DNA of 64,000 nt from Paenibacillus_AR mesotrionivorans (GTDB lineage: Bacteria; Bacillota; Bacilli; Paenibacillales; NBRC-103111): the NCBI RefSeq assembly GCF_046098205.1, contig NZ_JBJURJ010000005.1:331687-395686 (forward strand). The letters are read 5' to 3'. How positions within the stretch are numbered: position 1 is the first letter of the stretch; each line of letters opens with the position of its first letter. The translations under genes were made by a program, and so were the position numbers. Shown piece after piece: positions 26,491 to 35,181 of the stretch. The notes under the pieces are model-generated. The model searched no databases, was not told where the DNA came from, and saw only the letters and a program-made list of their open reading frames with translations.

Positions 26491-26606
26491 AAAAAAATCC
26501 CGATTACAAATAACATACACACCACAGTGTGCATCTTACTGTAATCAGGATTTTACGGTTCCTGGTAGAGACCCTTATACCATATCTATAAGGTTATACG
26601 ATGAAT
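26491..26606 (-). promoter_or_regulatory. purine riboswitch, adenine-type, with terminator
   Basis: On the minus strand the conserved purine-aptamer segments occur in order: TATAACC, a P2 stem CCTTAT/ATAAGG with loop GATATGG, TCTACC, a P3 stem CAGGA/TCCTG with loop ACCGTAAA, and TGATTAC. In the last segment the base equivalent to xpt position 74 is T, which marks adenine rather than guanine binding. The sequence ATCCTGATTACA can instead pair with TGTAATCGGGAT just before TTTTTTT, forming a terminator. This is the arrangement of the pbuE adenine riboswitch, an ON switch: adenine keeps the aptamer folded and lets the deaminase be transcribed. Confidence 0.88.
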
Positions 26607-26628
26607 ATGGAATTTTTTACTTTTAGGA

Positions 26629-26657
26629 ATTATAACAGCCTCTTGACTGAAGTGCAA
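26629..26657 (-). promoter_or_regulatory. SigA-type promoter of the ade transcript
   Basis: On the minus strand TTGCAC, 17 bases, then TATAAT. Transcription would begin near 26622, about 15 bases before the aptamer. Confidence 0.65.
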
Positions 26658-26714
26658 TAACGTTTTACGCAGTGAATAATCTGCCTGCTTTTGGCTGAAA
26701 TTTCAGATATGCCG

Positions 26715-26743
26715 TTGACATTCTGAGCATACGGGAATATACT
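26715..26743 (+). promoter_or_regulatory. SigA-type promoter of the zinc ATPase gene
   Basis: TTGACA, 17 bases, then TATACT, placing the transcription start near 26750, immediately before the candidate zinc operator. Confidence 0.6.
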
Positions 26744-26751
26744 TCGGATAT

Positions 26752-26777
26752 AACAAATGAATGATTGCTCATATGTT
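26752..26777. promoter_or_regulatory. 12-2-12 inverted repeat, likely CzrA/SmtB-type operator
   Basis: AACAAATGAATG and TGCTCATATGTT are imperfect inverted arms separated by AT, with 8 of 12 positions matching. SmtB, CzrA and CadC bind 12-2-12 repeats. It lies over the predicted transcription start of the ATPase gene, where a repressor would block it. Confidence 0.5.
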
Positions 26778-26807
26778 TTAGTAATCATAAAAGAGAAGGT
26801 GACTATC

Positions 26808-29120
26808 ATGGAACTGGCAAAAAAGGAGTTATTGCTGGAAGGTCTGGATTGCGCCAACTGTGCGATGAAAATTGAAAATGAAGTCAAAAAGATTAATGGA
26901 GTAACTTCCTGCACGGTAAATTTTGCGACCACGATGATGCAGATTGAAACTGCCGCTGGCGACGAAGGTCCCGTAATGGAGGAAGCCATCAAACGGGTCA
27001 ATAAGCTGGAGCCACACATCAAGGTGAAGGAATTCAAGAAAAAGGTGTCCCGGGGTTCGGCCAGAGCCAGGCTTGAGGCAGCAGCAGCCCAAGATAGCGC
27101 AAGCGTTAGCCCGCATAGCGGCCATTCCCACGGAGATGCATGCTGCAGCCATGATCATGCTGATCATGATCACAGCAATAAGCAAAACCACGGGCACGCG
27201 CATGAGCATGGACATGATCATGAGGATGAAGACGACGGTCACGGCCATTCCCATGGGAATGAAAACACCACCAGAATGATAACCCGGCTGCTGACCTCCG
27301 GAGCCGTCCTCGCCGCCGGCATATTGGCTCCCGTTTCGGGACTGGCGGAATTGGCAATCTTCGTAGCGGCGTATGTCATTATCGGCGGAGACATCGTATG
27401 GCGGGCTCTCCGGAACATTATCCGCGGCCGCGTGTTCGATGAGAACTTCCTGATGGCGATTGCGACAATCGGCGCCTTCGCCACCCGACAATATTCGGAA
27501 GGCGTAGCGGTTATGCTGTTCTATCAGATCGGCGAGCTCTTCCAGGGCATTGCCGTGAACCGCTCCCGCAAATCCATCAAATCCTTGTTGGATATCCGCC
27601 CCGATTACGCCAACCTGAAAAGCGGCAATGAGACCATCCGCGTTTCACCCGAGGAAGTAGAGATCGGAGATATCATTGTGGTCCGCCCCGGGGAAAAGGT
27701 TCCGCTGGATGGCCATGTGGTGGAAGGTGCCTCCGCTATGGACACCTCCGCTCTGACTGGGGAATCCGTGCCGCGGGAGGTAGAGCCGGGCAGCGAGGTG
27801 CTGAGCGGCTTCATTAATAAAAATGGCGTGCTGACCATTGAAGTAACGAAGGATTTTGGGGAATCCACTGTTTCGAAAATACTGGACCTGGTGCAAAATG
27901 CCAGCAGCAAAAAGGCGCCTACGGAGAATTTCATTACCAAGTTCGCCAGATACTATACCCCTGCCGTAGTTATTATCGCTCTTCTGCTGGCCCTTATTCC
28001 TCCCCTTGTTCTGGCGGATGCCAGCTTTAGTGATTGGATTTACCGGGCACTGGTGTTCCTTGTGATTTCGTGTCCCTGCGCGCTGGTGGTCTCCATTCCT
28101 CTTGGTTTCTTCGGGGGAATCGGCGCCGCCTCCAAAAACGGCATTCTGGTTAAGGGCAGCAACTATCTGGAGGCCCTCAATGATGTAAAATATGTGGTTT
28201 TTGACAAAACCGGCACCCTCACCAAAGGTGCTTTTACGGTAACCGGCATCCACCCCGAAGGGGGCTTTACGGAAAATGAGCTGCTGGAGTATGCCGCCTT
28301 CGCCGAAATCCACTCCAGCCACCCTATTGCCGTATCCGTCCGGACTGCTTACGGCAAGGACATTCCGGAGACCGCCATTAAGGACTACAACGAAATCTCC
28401 GGACATGGCATCCGGGTGTTGGTGAACGGAAAAGAGGTTTTGGCGGGCAACGGCAAGCTGATGAAGGCTGAGCAGATAAGCTTTGGCCAGCCGGATGTGA
28501 CGGGTACTCTGGTGCATGTGGCGGTAAATAAACAATATGCCGGTTACCTGGTGATCTCCGATGAGCCCAAGGCCGACTCGGCCAAAGCCATCCGTCAGCT
28601 CAAATCCATCGGCATCAAACGCACCGTCATGCTGACGGGCGACGCCAAGCCTGTAGCGGAAGCCGTCGGGAAGCAGTTAGGTCTTGATGAAGTGCATGCT
28701 GAGCTTCTCCCCCAGCACAAGGTGGAGCAAATCGAACGTCTGGGACGGCTCAAGAGTCCCAAGGAGAAGATCGCCTTTATCGGCGACGGCATCAACGATA
28801 CCCCCGTATTGGCTCAGGCCGATGTAGGGATTGCCATGGGCGGTCTGGGATCAGATGCAGCCATTGAAGCAGCCGACATCGTCATCATGACCGATGAACC
28901 CTCCAAGGTAGGAGAAGCTATCTACATCGCTAAACGGACCCGGACGATTGTCTGGCAGAATATTTTTTTCGCCATGGGTGTGAAGATTATCTTCCTAAGC
29001 CTCGGGGCCTTCGGAATCGCAACTATGTGGGAAGCCGTATTCGCCGACGTAGGGGTTACCCTCCTCGCAGTTCTGAATGCCATGCGGGTGATGAAGGTCA
29101 AATCCAATACCGCGGCTTAA
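26808..29120 (+). CDS. zntA: Zn/Cd/Pb-exporting P1B-type ATPase
   Basis: 771 residues. The N-terminal heavy-metal domain has GLDCANCAMKIE (C-x2-C). A histidine-rich linker (about residues 100-155) carries many His-Gly, His-Asp and His-Glu pairs. The ATPase core follows, with SCPCAL (CPC metal site), DKTGTLT (phosphorylated Asp), SSHPIAV and GDGINDTPVLAQADVG. CPC with this layout fits the Zn/Cd/Pb group. I chose the ATG starting MELAKKE after GAAGGTG; 17 in-frame upstream residues are likely untranslated. The convergent CzrA-type sensor and the operator at the promoter point to zinc or cobalt induction. Confidence 0.88.
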   Translation: MELAKKELLLEGLDCANCAMKIENEVKKINGVTSCTVNFATTMMQIETAAGDEGPVMEEAIKRVNKLEPHIKVKEFKKKVSRGSARARLEAAAAQDSASVSPHSGHSHGDACCSHDHADHDHSNKQNHGHAHEHGHDHEDEDDGHGHSHGNENTTRMITRLLTSGAVLAAGILAPVSGLAELAIFVAAYVIIGGDIVWRALRNIIRGRVFDENFLMAIATIGAFATRQYSEGVAVMLFYQIGELFQGIAVNRSRKSIKSLLDIRPDYANLKSGNETIRVSPEEVEIGDIIVVRPGEKVPLDGHVVEGASAMDTSALTGESVPREVEPGSEVLSGFINKNGVLTIEVTKDFGESTVSKILDLVQNASSKKAPTENFITKFARYYTPAVVIIALLLALIPPLVLADASFSDWIYRALVFLVISCPCALVVSIPLGFFGGIGAASKNGILVKGSNYLEALNDVKYVVFDKTGTLTKGAFTVTGIHPEGGFTENELLEYAAFAEIHSSHPIAVSVRTAYGKDIPETAIKDYNEISGHGIRVLVNGKEVLAGNGKLMKAEQISFGQPDVTGTLVHVAVNKQYAGYLVISDEPKADSAKAIRQLKSIGIKRTVMLTGDAKPVAEAVGKQLGLDEVHAELLPQHKVEQIERLGRLKSPKEKIAFIGDGINDTPVLAQADVGIAMGGLGSDAAIEAADIVIMTDEPSKVGEAIYIAKRTRTIVWQNIFFAMGVKIIFLSLGAFGIATMWEAVFADVGVTLLAVLNAMRVMKVKSNTAA

Positions 29121-29137
29121 CGGATCCACTCTTTAAC

Positions 29138-29174
29138 AAAAAGCAGCCACTCCACAAAGGAATGGCTGCTTTTC
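29138..29174. terminator. bidirectional terminator between zntA and czrA
   Basis: AAAAGCAGCCA and TGGCTGCTTTT flank a short loop, giving A/T-runs on both sides of the stem. It suits both convergent genes. Confidence 0.75.
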
Positions 29175-29179
29175 TGTTG

Positions 29180-29572
29180 TTATTCTTCTTCCGCTTCCAG
29201 CGTCCCATGGTTATGGGCAATATGGATAAGCGTCTGGGCAAGGATTTGCTCCACATGGCTATCGTCCAAGGAATAGAACGCCGTTTTCCCCGCTTTGCGC
29301 CTTTTGACAATCCGCATATCCCGGAGATAACGCAGCTGGTGGGAGATTGCAGATTGGTTCATGTCGGTTAAGGCGGACAGATCCGTCACGTTTAATTCCT
29401 TCTGCAGCAAGAGACTAATCAGCTTCAGCCGGGTCACATCACCAAAGGCCTTAAACCAATCTGCCGCTTCAACCGCTATATGTTCATCAATCATATTTTT
29501 GCGAATCTCATTTAACTCATGCTCCGAGCAAGTTCCCGCTTGGTCCTGCTTAAGCTCATTTTTTGGATCCAA
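29180..29572 (-). CDS. czrA: ArsR/SmtB-family zinc/cobalt-responsive repressor (CzrA-type)
   Basis: 130 residues, a winged helix with recognition helix around NQSAISHQLRYLRDM. The last helix shows D-x-H-x10-H-x2-H (DSH, then HIAH), exactly the alpha5 zinc/cobalt site of CzrA and SmtB. The alpha3 segment reads ELNVTDLS and lacks the cysteines of CadC, while an N-terminal Cys (GTCSEHE) is present. The TTG start is the only start after an in-frame stop; GGAG lies about ten bases upstream. It should repress the convergent zntA gene at the 12-2-12 repeat. Confidence 0.82.
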   Translation of the reverse strand: MDPKNELKQDQAGTCSEHELNEIRKNMIDEHIAVEAADWFKAFGDVTRLKLISLLLQKELNVTDLSALTDMNQSAISHQLRYLRDMRIVKRRKAGKTAFYSLDDSHVEQILAQTLIHIAHNHGTLEAEEE

Positions 29573-29783
29573 CCCTCACCATCTCCATCCCCTGTGTACC
29601 ATTCCCGTGTAAAAATTACTCTTAACGAGTGCATGTACCCAGTTTAATGCATTTGGCGCTTGAATACAAAAGCCTTCCTATAATGTGCTTCAGAATTCCT
29701 TTAGTATGTTCACGCCAAGAACCTCAGACACTTCGGTTCGTATAGGCTGTATTCCAAATGATGCACTAAAGCATATACCCTGG

Positions 29784-29815
29784 CCCGGACAGCAACCTTG
29801 CTGCCCGGGTTTTCT
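29784..29815 (+). terminator. terminator without a recognised gene
   Basis: CCCGG and CAGCA pair with TGCTG and CCGGG around ACCT, followed by TTTTCTTT. In the 310 bases between czrA and the van-like remnant I see no gene that would need it; it may have ended a lost gene or a small RNA. Confidence 0.6.
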
Positions 29816-29883
29816 TTATGCCAGGTCTCTTAAGATTTTCTTCATAGTTATCACAGGTTAAAGCCCAGCTCCGGTGTCAGGCT

Positions 29884-30465
29884 TACACGGATAAAGACTC
29901 CAATACAGGGGGTTCCTTAATCCGCATAAAGGAGCTCATTATTGATAAAGAGAAATTAATGATCACGCTTAAGGATAAACCCATTACCCTTACTCCCTTG
30001 GAGTTTGCCATTTTGGAGCAAAAGTCCAAAATGGAGCTTATTACGGGAGTCTCTCATGACTTAAAAACACCCTTAACCAGCATTATCGGGTACTTAGAGC
30101 TGTTACGAACGGAATCCTATCAAGACCAGGAGGAATACAACCGGTTTCTTCAAAATTCCTACAACCGGGCGATGCACCTCAAGAAGCTCATTGACGATTT
30201 ATTCGAATATACCCGGCTCACGACGCCGGATGTCCAATTAAGCTTAAAAAGCAGTAGACGTGTATGAGCTGCTGGAGCAAATGTTAGTTGAATTCGAACC
30301 GTTAGCTCAAGAGCATCATGTTTCCATTATAAAAAAATCGGCTTCTCGCCCCTTGTGGCTACAATAGACAGCAACAAATTCGCCAGAGCCATAGATAATT
30401 TGCTGATGTATGCTCTCAAATATTCTGAAAAACCGTTTATATTTTTTCCATCGCTGTTCCTTTAG
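29884..30465 (+). pseudogene. VanR-VanS-like two-component fossil
   Basis: In one frame the start of a response-regulator winged helix (KEKLMITLKDKPITLTPLEF) runs directly into a histidine kinase phospho-acceptor region (KMELITGVSHDLKTPLTSII). The rest of the regulator and the kinase sensor domain are missing. After a frameshift the kinase continues as VDVYELLEQMLVEFEPLAQ, and after a second as TIDSNKFARAIDNLLMYALK; the ATPase domain is gone. The pieces resemble VanRS-type systems of Firmicutes. It is a decayed remnant, not a functional gene. Confidence 0.75.
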
Positions 30466-30492
30466 AAAGGACGAAATCATGTAATAAATCAC

Positions 30493-33150
30493 TTAATTTT
30501 CCCGCACCAGAGCTTCAATGATCTTGACCTTATTCAGCCTGCGCATGGGTTGAACCGTTGCGGCAAATGTCGTGATCATGGCTCCTGCACAGGCAATGCC
30601 GATGCTGCTCCAGGGAACCGTCCAGACGATTTCCACAGCATCCATAAACAGACGGTGTATGCCATAGCTTACAGCCGTACCGCTTGCAGCACCGTAAACT
30701 CCAGCAATTACCCCATAAAAAACACTTTCTAAAAGGATCATCCTGTTCATTTGCCGTTGTGTCATACCGATCGCCTTCAGAACAGCGAATTCCTTGGAAC
30801 GCAGGATCAGATTGGTGCTCACGGTGTTGACAATGTTCAAGAACGAGATAAGAGCAATGACTCCCATAAAACCGTACAGAAAGATACTGGCGATCATGGC
30901 ATCATTCTTCGCTTGCTCCAGCTCTGCCACCCGATCCGTATAGTTGTAGCCGCCATCGTACTTGGTTAACGCGTGAAGGTAGTCCGTTATCGGTTTATGG
31001 GGGCGGTCAGAATAGGCAAGAATGAATATTCTGGCGAAGTTATCGTTGCCAACGATTTTCTCATAAACGGCGGGCGTCGTAATGAAACCAAGAATAGCAC
31101 TCTCACTGGGGCTGGAGGATAATAAATCCTGTTCAGCAATACCGGCCACCGTAACGGTTTGATATCCTTGCTTGTTGGATTCCATACTGCGAATTTTGAT
31201 CTTATCCCCAACCTTGAAGGTGGTCTGGTCGATAATTAACCGTTTCCCTTGATCTGTGATCGTGCTTACTTTTTGAACAACAATGACACCATTCTCCCGT
31301 TCCATACTTTCTTTGTTAAGTGTTCCGGAGGTAAGCTTCGACCGCCAAGCATCCAAGCTGTTATCCCCATAGGAGAAAAGAAAGTTGTTGCTTGTCCGGT
31401 ATCCCCCTTCAGCCTCCACACCTTGATTTCGCCCTTTGAGCTCTGTGTATCTGGGATTAAGCTTCTCCTTCGGGATAACAGCCATCACTTGACTATTGTA
31501 AAATTTATAGGCATGCTCTACAGCGTCCAGTTTGAGAATATCCTCATAAATGGAGTCCTCTATCCGTTTGGAGGGGCCCTCATACATAAGAGAATACGAA
31601 TATTGGCTGCCCGACAGCTGCGTGGTTTGCTTCAAGAAATCAATCAACCCATTGCAGACAATAAACAACACGATGCTGATCACCATGGAAAATGCCGTTA
31701 TACGGAAGCGCTTCTTATTGCGCTTCAGATTCCGCATGGCAAATTGGCCTTCCATGCCAAAGAGCTTCTGGACAAGGATAGAATTTTTAGCCCGTGCAGC
31801 TTTGTCCGCCTTGGACGTATCCTGTTTCTGAACCGCTTCAAGAGGAGATACCCGCGACGCCATTCTGGCTGGTCCGATGGCTGAAGCATACACACTGACC
31901 AGCCCCAATACTCCGGCCAAGATTAATACCGGGTAAGAAATAATCATTCTCATGCCATTTAGAAGACCCAGCTGCAGAAAACTGATATAGGAAAACAGAA
32001 GCTTCATAAACACAGTCCCTGTAAAAATCCCTATAGGGATACCGATGGAGCTTAATATTGACGCTTCTTTGATAACAATGCTGCGGATCTGGGCCGGAGT
32101 AGCACCTAAACAGCGCAGCATGCCGAATTGGGAAATCCGTTCCACCACAGAAATATGAAAGGTATTATAAATGACTGCTATGGTGCAAATCATGATAAAG
32201 GCGGCCACAGCAGTGTAGGCCAGGATAAGACTCTTATTTACACCCTCGTATGTGCTTTTCCCATACAGCTTCAGGAGTTCGTTATTGTACTCCACTCTGA
32301 AGGTCTCCACACCGGATTCCCGGTATAACTCTCTGGCGGAATCCTCTGTCACCTTACCGACGCTCAAGGAAGACAGGATGGATTCTGTCTTTTCTTTTAT
32401 GTGATCCATTGTTTTCATTTTGGTGTAGACAAAGTATTTCTTCGCCCCATCAAACGTCTGGTTATCGTTAAATGTGATGGCCGGGAGTATGAATGTGGAT
32501 GACCAGCTGCCGCGGCCGATCTCCTCCATATATCCGACCACCGTATAGTCATGCTCGGTTTGGGCTTCGAAGCTCTCGTCCAGATCCCAACCAAAATCGC
32601 CCAATCCATTAATAATCCTCTCTTCGCCAGTGGAAGCTACCTTGCGTATACCCAGGTTCAGCTTTATCCGTTCGCCGAGTTGAGGAGGTACCGAAAAATG
32701 ACTCAAGCTTCTTGAAGAAAGAATAATTTCGTCCGGTTTCTCCGGCAGTCTGCCAGATTCCAGCCGTACCTGAAGCATGTCCATGGCTTCCGAATCGTAC
32801 CCCTTAATGTTCAGGTAGCGGTAAGGGGCAGCATTGGGGTTTTCCCGTTTTTCCTTTTCACTTGTTTCATTAATGACAGCATATCCTTCCCTGCTAATGA
32901 CTCCTGCTCCTTCAACCGATGCATGGAAGGCAATCTTGGAAACCGCTTCTCCTGGAATGCCGTTAAAGGAAACATGGTAATCGCCATAATCCTGGATGGT
33001 ATGCCTGATTAATTGGTCTCTATAGCTCACTCCAATGGTTCCGATGGCCGTAAATAACGTCACCGACAACACGATACCCAATATGGTCAACAACGATCTT
33101 TTTTTCTGACCCTTTATATATTTCAGGGTTAGGCCCGTGTAGCTGGTCAC
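30493..33150 (-). CDS. ABC transporter permease, FtsX/MacB-type
   Basis: 885 residues: an N-terminal helix, a large extracellular region (about 45-300), three helices, then a second repeat with a helix, an extracellular region (about 500-740) and three more helices. This is the two-repeat FtsX arrangement of lipid, bacteriocin or peptide exporters and antibiotic-sensing transporters. The GTG start overlaps the stop of the ATPase gene (GTGA). No substrate is evident; the neighbouring kinase and regulator suggest response to an envelope-acting compound. Confidence 0.8.
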   Translation of the reverse strand: MTSYTGLTLKYIKGQKKRSLLTILGIVLSVTLFTAIGTIGVSYRDQLIRHTIQDYGDYHVSFNGIPGEAVSKIAFHASVEGAGVISREGYAVINETSEKEKRENPNAAPYRYLNIKGYDSEAMDMLQVRLESGRLPEKPDEIILSSRSLSHFSVPPQLGERIKLNLGIRKVASTGEERIINGLGDFGWDLDESFEAQTEHDYTVVGYMEEIGRGSWSSTFILPAITFNDNQTFDGAKKYFVYTKMKTMDHIKEKTESILSSLSVGKVTEDSARELYRESGVETFRVEYNNELLKLYGKSTYEGVNKSLILAYTAVAAFIMICTIAVIYNTFHISVVERISQFGMLRCLGATPAQIRSIVIKEASILSSIGIPIGIFTGTVFMKLLFSYISFLQLGLLNGMRMIISYPVLILAGVLGLVSVYASAIGPARMASRVSPLEAVQKQDTSKADKAARAKNSILVQKLFGMEGQFAMRNLKRNKKRFRITAFSMVISIVLFIVCNGLIDFLKQTTQLSGSQYSYSLMYEGPSKRIEDSIYEDILKLDAVEHAYKFYNSQVMAVIPKEKLNPRYTELKGRNQGVEAEGGYRTSNNFLFSYGDNSLDAWRSKLTSGTLNKESMERENGVIVVQKVSTITDQGKRLIIDQTTFKVGDKIKIRSMESNKQGYQTVTVAGIAEQDLLSSSPSESAILGFITTPAVYEKIVGNDNFARIFILAYSDRPHKPITDYLHALTKYDGGYNYTDRVAELEQAKNDAMIASIFLYGFMGVIALISFLNIVNTVSTNLILRSKEFAVLKAIGMTQRQMNRMILLESVFYGVIAGVYGAASGTAVSYGIHRLFMDAVEIVWTVPWSSIGIACAGAMITTFAATVQPMRRLNKVKIIEALVREN

Positions 33151-33830
33151 TGTCCACTCACCTCATTTTGCACGATTGACCCGTCTTTAATCCTCACCAC
33201 ACGGTCTGCGCGCTCCGCAATATTCAAATCATGGGTGATCATGATCAAGGTTTGATTATATTTCTTCACCGAAAAGGTAAGCAGGTCGACGATTTCATTG
33301 CTGTGTTTGCTGTCGAGATTGCCTGTCGGCTCATCCGCCAAGATAATGGAGGGTTTGTTCATTAATGCCCGCCCGATCGCCGTTCTTTGCTGCTGTCCCC
33401 CGGATAGCTCGGAAGGCAGATGATGTCTTCGCTCTTGCAGTCCCAATACATCCAGCAGCTCTTCCACATAGGCTTCATCTGTCTTTTTGTTTTCCAGCAG
33501 CATGGGCAGCTTGATATTTTCCTCCGTGGTCAGAACCGGGATCAGATTATACGCTTGAAACACAAACCCGATCTTGCGTCTTCTGAATATGGCAAGCTCG
33601 TTTTCACTTTTGGTGTAGAGGTCCGAGCCGTCGATGATGACTTGTCCGCTTGTCGGTCTGTCTACTCCCCCAAGTAAATGAAGCAAGGAGCTCTTTCCAG
33701 AGCCGCTTGCGCCTACAATGGCAACAAACTCTCCTTTTTTCACAGATATATTTACATTTTTCAAAGCCTCTACCTTGGCTTCTGCATGTCCATAGCTTTT
33801 ACTCAAATCAATCGTTTTTAGGATTTCCAT
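33147..33830 (-). CDS. ABC transporter ATP-binding protein (LolD/MacB-like)
   Basis: 227 residues with all nucleotide-binding motifs: Walker A GASGSGKSS (about 40-48), Q-loop, signature LSGGQQQR, Walker B IILADEPTGNLDS and the H-loop in MITHD. I chose the ATG starting MEILKTIDLSKSYG, eight bases after GGAGGT; 14 upstream in-frame residues do not fit the family. It drives the FtsX-type permease with which it is coupled. A TATAAT box and a terminator separate it from the kinase gene upstream. Confidence 0.87.
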   Translation of the reverse strand: MEILKTIDLSKSYGHAEAKVEALKNVNISVKKGEFVAIVGASGSGKSSLLHLLGGVDRPTSGQVIIDGSDLYTKSENELAIFRRRKIGFVFQAYNLIPVLTTEENIKLPMLLENKKTDEAYVEELLDVLGLQERRHHLPSELSGGQQQRTAIGRALMNKPSIILADEPTGNLDSKHSNEIVDLLTFSVKKYNQTLIMITHDLNIAERADRVVRIKDGSIVQNEVSGQ

Positions 33831-33899
33831 TAATTTTACCTCCAACGCTGTTATTCCCTGCTTGTTAGTCATTATAAGCGCCGGGTCTTACGTTAAAGT

Positions 33900-33935
33900 G
33901 AAGAGGAAGCTTACATATTCGTAAGCTTCCCCTTC
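33900..33935 (-). terminator. hairpin between the kinase and the ABC genes
   Basis: GGAAGCTTAC and GTAAGCTTCC form a perfect stem extended by GAAG/CTTC, starting at the kinase stop codon. It separates the regulator-kinase transcript from the ABC genes. The following T-run is weak. Confidence 0.55.
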
Positions 33936-35178
33936 ATCTGGTGCTTTTAAGAAACAGGACCCGGAATTCCGTTCCCTCCCCGTGTTTACTGAAGACGGTA
34001 ATTTGCCCACCCTGACCTTCAATCAAGACCTTCGACAGGGATAATCCGATACCTATGCCTTGGGACTTCGAATTGCTTTTGCCTCTATAAAACCGTTTGA
34101 AAATATGGGGCACATCCTCCGGGTGAATGCCTTCCCCATAATCTTGAATCACTACCGTGGAGAACAAGGAATGCTCCTCCAGACGGACGTGAATCACTCC
34201 CCCCTCAGGCGTATGCTCCATTGCATTTTTCATCAGGTTAATGAAGGCTTCCTTCATCCACTCGTCATCTCCCTGGATAAGCAGATCCTCGCCGCCATGG
34301 ATTTGAAGGGTCTGCTTATTTTGCTCCGACAACAGCTGCAGGGAAAAGGCGGCATCCTCGATCAAATCCCGGATTCTAATCTCATTCTTACGGAAAACAA
34401 TGGAGCCCGCTTCAATTCGCGCCAGCTTCAGCAAACTGACAATCAACCATTCCATGCGGTCCAGCTGCTGCCGGCTGCGTTCCAAGAAGGAAGCCTTCAT
34501 GTCTTCCTTCATCTTCGGATCCTTCAGCAGATTCTCGTTATAAATGATCAGAGAGGACAGGGGGGTTTTGAGCTGGTGGGATATGTCAGAGAGTAAATTC
34601 TGAAGAAACTCCTTCTCCTGCTGCAGCAGCTGCAGCGTGTTGTTTAACCGTCCGGCCATGGCATTAAAGCTTCGTCCTAAAGCTCCAAACGCACCTTCCT
34701 CGTCCTCGGGCAACGGCTCGTCAAACTGCCGTTCTACAACCTGCTCCGCGGCATGGGAGATCCTGTTGATTCTGCCGAACACCTTTCGGTATTCCCACAG
34801 CAATAGCAGCATTACAGGAATAACAAACATCATGACCAGCACAGTCGCCTTCATGGGTAAGGCCAAACCGGAGAGCGCTGGCTGGTCCTCAATGGATATG
34901 TCCGAACCGTATCCGTAAGTGGCCAGAATTCGTTTGCCTTCCTCTACTTCTGCCGGTTGCACGCCTTGGGTGATGTAGGACACAAGCTCTTGTTCAAGCT
35001 GAGGATCCTTCTTCAGCATATGGCCCATTATGGCGGCGTTCTGCTCCACAATAACCTGATTGACCCGGCCGACCTGATGGTTCATAAAGAAAAACATGAG
35101 CATGCCTAAGACCAGCTGCAAGGCAATGAATTTGACGGCAACAGATTTCCATTCCGGGTTGCGAATCACGTCAAGCAT
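33934..35178 (-). CDS. sensor histidine kinase (HAMP, HisKA, HATPase)
   Basis: 414 residues. Two membrane helices (about 14-33 and 112-131) bracket a short extracellular sensor. A HAMP segment follows, then the phospho-acceptor SDISHQLKTPLSSL (His about 200) and the ATPase boxes NLMKNAMEHTPEGG, DYGEGI and GIGIGLSLSK. It forms a pair with the response regulator four bases upstream. Together they probably control the adjacent ABC transporter. Confidence 0.87.
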   Translation of the reverse strand: MLDVIRNPEWKSVAVKFIALQLVLGMLMFFFMNHQVGRVNQVIVEQNAAIMGHMLKKDPQLEQELVSYITQGVQPAEVEEGKRILATYGYGSDISIEDQPALSGLALPMKATVLVMMFVIPVMLLLLWEYRKVFGRINRISHAAEQVVERQFDEPLPEDEEGAFGALGRSFNAMAGRLNNTLQLLQQEKEFLQNLLSDISHQLKTPLSSLIIYNENLLKDPKMKEDMKASFLERSRQQLDRMEWLIVSLLKLARIEAGSIVFRKNEIRIRDLIEDAAFSLQLLSEQNKQTLQIHGGEDLLIQGDDEWMKEAFINLMKNAMEHTPEGGVIHVRLEEHSLFSTVVIQDYGEGIHPEDVPHIFKRFYRGKSNSKSQGIGIGLSLSKVLIEGQGGQITVFSKHGEGTEFRVLFLKSTR

Positions 35179-35181
35179 GGC

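Noticed and set aside
26757..26807. Longer N-terminus of the zinc ATPase
   Set aside because: Translation from 26757 would start within the operator and upstream of the visible ribosome binding site; the extra residues do not belong to the heavy-metal domain.
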